DNA of 64,000 nt from Loktanella sp. (GTDB lineage Bacteria; Pseudomonadota; Alphaproteobacteria; Rhodobacterales; Rhodobacteraceae). The stretch is from positions 1 to 64,000 of the forward strand of contig JAFPBO010000052.1 of the NCBI GenBank assembly GCA_017390475.1. Direction: 5' to 3'. A program made the translations under genes and the position numbers. The notes under the pieces are model-generated. The model was not told where the DNA came from, made no database searches, and worked only from the letters and a program-made list of their open reading frames with translations. Every line of letters begins with the position of its first letter. Within the stretch, counting starts at the first letter, position 1. This document shows positions 61,718 through 64,000 of this stretch, one piece after another.

Positions 61718-62875
61718 TTGGGCATTAACACGGCAGTGAGCCAGCTTGTCGTGACAATCCTGCAAGGCGTGGGTTTGCTCGCGATCATTGTCGTTATCTT
61801 CGGTTTCCTACGAAAGTTGCAATTGGACTCGCTGAAGCAGTCACTGCTGCTTGGCGCAATGTTCGGCCTTTCGATATTATTGCTTGATGTCATCTCATAC
61901 GCAACGATGACCGGCCTTCATTTGAATGGCAGGTTCATGTGTGTCGCTCTGGCGGCGGCTTTTGGTGGTCTTCCCGCCTTGATCGTCGCAGCACCAATTG
62001 GCGCGCTGTCACAAAGTTGGTCAACCGATCTTGCCGGACTCGCCAATCTGTTTGGCCCGACGCTTTGCGGTGTTGTCGCGTTAATCTGGCGTTGGAAAAT
62101 CAGATCGCTGACCCGCGGTCCCGTCAGCGCGATGATCGTGCTTGGCCTGATGCTCACTGTCCCGCTGGTGGTTCTTCACGTCGTTTCAAGCGACGGTGCA
62201 CATCCTCCGCTGCTTTTGTTGTCGGGCGGCGCGACGATCGCCGCCGTGCTCCTGACAACGATGGTAGGGCTTTCCCTGGAGCGGCAAAAAGACAGTCTAT
62301 TGCGTGAGCAGGCCCTGCTGAAAGCGTCGCTTCGCGATTCCTTGACCGGCTTGCATAATCGCCGCAGCTTTGATGCCGAACTTGCCCGCGTGCTCGCCCG
62401 GCCAGGTAGCCACTATCTTCTCTATGTCGACATTGATCACTTCAAGGCACTAAACGACCGGTTCGGTCACGTTTTCGGCGATGTGGTTCTGCAGAAAATC
62501 GCCGGTGCGATGAGTCAGTCAGTGCGCCATGATGACATCGTTGCGCGGATTGGCGGCGAAGAATTCGGCATTATTCTCCCGGATATCTCTCGCGATGCGG
62601 CACAGGCTCTGGCTGAACGTCTGCTGGCCGTCGTCTCTGCGTGCAATTTTGATGTTGCAGGAGAGCGTGTCGCGATAACCGTCAGTATCGGGGCCGCCCA
62701 CGGACAGCAGGTACAGACCGCCAATGCGCTTGTCGGGATCGCTGATGCAGCGCTCTATGAGGCAAAGAACCTTGGAAGGCGGTGCGTTGTCTTCAGTACG
62801 GATGACCCGCAGGCCTCTACCTGTCCTGCTGAACCGATCGTGAATCTGCATATTGCGGAGGAAAAGGGTATTTGA
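61718..62875 (+). CDS. Membrane GGDEF diguanylate cyclase
   Basis: This is a 385-residue protein. About six hydrophobic segments (ILQGVGLLAIIVVIFGFL to IAAVLLTTMVGLSL) resemble the 5TMR-LYT sensory region. A GGDEF domain begins at DSLTGLHNRRSFD and has the active-site motif RIGGEEFG near residue 276, a functional variant of GGDEF, plus the substrate residues in DIDHFKALNDRFGH. TTG at 61718 is chosen because GAGGA is eight bases upstream; a TTG at 61703 overlaps that site. The 233 bases before it hold no gene. It and the GGDEF-EAL protein at 23.5 kb are the only cyclic di-GMP enzymes in the window. Confidence 0.87.
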   Translation: MGINTAVSQLVVTILQGVGLLAIIVVIFGFLRKLQLDSLKQSLLLGAMFGLSILLLDVISYATMTGLHLNGRFMCVALAAAFGGLPALIVAAPIGALSQSWSTDLAGLANLFGPTLCGVVALIWRWKIRSLTRGPVSAMIVLGLMLTVPLVVLHVVSSDGAHPPLLLLSGGATIAAVLLTTMVGLSLERQKDSLLREQALLKASLRDSLTGLHNRRSFDAELARVLARPGSHYLLYVDIDHFKALNDRFGHVFGDVVLQKIAGAMSQSVRHDDIVARIGGEEFGIILPDISRDAAQALAERLLAVVSACNFDVAGERVAITVSIGAAHGQQVQTANALVGIADAALYEAKNLGRRCVVFSTDDPQASTCPAEPIVNLHIAEEKGI

Positions 62876-63129
62876 TCGAAGTGATGAAGCGGGACATGTA
62901 TCTTTTCAGACGCGGCTTCTTTACCGGCAAAACGAAATCTAAGACCTGAGGTCACGGTGTTTTAGTCAGCCATCAAGGCTCGTCGCATCGTGTGCTATCG
63001 CTATAAATTGGTGCTGGATGAAACAGTCATCTTAGTCAATAATGTGATTATCAGAATTTTTTCGTGTTTTTTGTAAATGTATGTGTGTGTCGCCACTTGT
63101 TTGGTTCATGAAGAGCCCTTCCATAGAAA

Positions 63130-64000
63130 GTGGCAGCCTTGAAAAAGGACATAGACAGTGAATCTGTTGCAATCTCTGTATTGGATGCGGTTGCGCATCC
63201 CGTCTGGATATTTGCACGCGATACATACCATATTCTTTATGCCAACCCCAAAGCGCTAGACTGGCTTGGCTATGACAGGTCGGAACTGGAAACGCTTACG
63301 ATCATCGAGCTTCGGCCTGAAGAAGAACGTGAGCGCCTCAAGCAACAAGTCCAGAACTTTACTCAGGAATCCTGTGATGCAGGGCTTTGGACCATTACCG
63401 CAAAATCGGGCCACCAACATCGTGCCACCTTTTATTGGCATCGGATGCAGTTGCGTGGAAGCGATCTTGTTCTGGCTACGATTATTGATCAAAACCAGAC
63501 ATTGCAGGCGCAGCATGCATCACTGACAAAAGCTATTCAAGTCGCGGAGCAGGAAGCGCTATGGGCGGAAGATGCATATCGAAAAATATTTGAAGCAGTT
63601 CCAGGCAAAATGCTGGTTCTGGAACCCAAAACCTATCGCATAATTGCTGTGACTGACGCGTTTCTTCCGATCATGATGAAGGAACGGTCAGAGATCTACG
63701 GAAAGCTTTTATTTGATATCTTTCCGGACAATCCTGATGATCCAGATGCAGACGGCGTCAGTCACTTGCGGGCGTCACTTCGGAAGGTCGAAACGCTTGG
63801 TTTGCAGGATGCAATGCCGGTTCAGCGGTATCCGATACGCAATCGCGATGGTGTGTTTGTCGATCGGTTCTGGATGCCGTTCAACAAACCGGTCTTTGAT
63901 AGCGCGGGCAAACTTATCTACATTATTCACCGCACAGAAGATGTGACTGCGCTACAGACTGTTGGTCCGCAGAACCGGCCAGACGAAAGTGACCAGCGAT
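63130..64000 (+). CDS. PAS-domain sensor protein, cut by the right edge
   Basis: The frame is open from an in-frame TAG at 63124 to the end of the window. The start is GTG 63130 or TTG 63139; neither has a strong site. Two PAS domains are visible. The first is at about residues 12-110 (VLDAVAHPVWIFARDTYHIL, ANPKALDWLGYDRSEL). After a helical linker the second begins at YRKIFEAVPGKMLVLEP and ends in KLIYIIHRTEDVTAL. This last segment is typical of sensor histidine kinases and related signalling proteins, so the missing C-terminus is probably a kinase or other output domain. Confidence 0.8.
   Translation, partial: MAALKKDIDSESVAISVLDAVAHPVWIFARDTYHILYANPKALDWLGYDRSELETLTIIELRPEEERERLKQQVQNFTQESCDAGLWTITAKSGHQHRATFYWHRMQLRGSDLVLATIIDQNQTLQAQHASLTKAIQVAEQEALWAEDAYRKIFEAVPGKMLVLEPKTYRIIAVTDAFLPIMMKERSEIYGKLLFDIFPDNPDDPDADGVSHLRASLRKVETLGLQDAMPVQRYPIRNRDGVFVDRFWMPFNKPVFDSAGKLIYIIHRTEDVTALQTVGPQNRPDESDQR

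Noticed and set aside
1-64000. CRISPR arrays, rRNA or tRNA genes
   Set aside because: No regularly spaced repeats, no rRNA-like sequence and no convincing tRNA cloverleaf were noticed anywhere in the window; a covariance-model search would be needed to exclude tRNA fully.

Overview
The window reads as chromosomal DNA of an alphaproteobacterium of the Rhodobacterales (Roseobacter-type). The basis is a high-GC background, dense operons with ATGA stop/start overlaps, and families typical of that group: FbpB-type fused permeases, a cyclic beta-glucan synthase of NdvB type, BMP-type ABC importers and Rut enzymes. This is inference from gene content; no rRNA or tRNA gene was seen to confirm it.

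Layout. 0-1.4 kb: the end of a leftward Toprim-like protein and unassignable sequence. 1.4-8.5 kb: a rightward operon-like set with a LysR regulator, a 5-formyltetrahydrofolate cyclo-ligase family protein, and a complete BMP-type ABC importer (binding protein, two permeases, double ATPase). The binding-protein gene carries a one-base frameshift. 8.9-21.9 kb: a catabolic island with RutA-, RutE- and RutF-like enzymes, three amidase-signature enzymes (one with a tiny GatC/AtzG-like partner), an isochorismatase-fold amidohydrolase, an MFS transporter, a second ABC importer and one GntR/UTRA regulator. Four exact copies and one near copy of the palindrome TGTCCGGACA lie at its transcription units, so it looks like one local regulon. 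RutC, RutD, RutG and RutR are absent here, so this is probably a variant pathway for a cyclic amide or pyrimidine-like N-heterocycle.

22.8-27.3 kb: a visibly AT-richer segment with an FkbM methyltransferase, a GGDEF-EAL protein paired with a cysteine-less molybdopterin-fold periplasmic protein, and FolE2 with a tetO-like palindrome upstream. 27.4-28.2 kb: a graveyard of gene fragments (DnaJ, RND fusion protein, ABC ATPase). 28.2-37.4 kb: a P-type cation ATPase and an arginine-deiminase operon (YfcC/ArcD-like carrier, arcA, arcB, arcC, SDR), followed by an opposed Crp/Fnr regulator. 37.5-47.6 kb: two small proteins, a 2811-residue NdvB-like synthase and CorA.

47.9-54.0 kb: a decayed pstA-phoB fusion, then an iron/organophosphate-type ABC importer with a candidate PHO box and a histidine phosphatase. 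54-64 kb: a transposase-like scrap, a Kef-type antiporter with its flavoprotein, a divergent LysE exporter and LysR pair, a pirin, a DUF5996-acetyltransferase fusion, a membrane GGDEF protein, and a PAS sensor that runs off the right edge.
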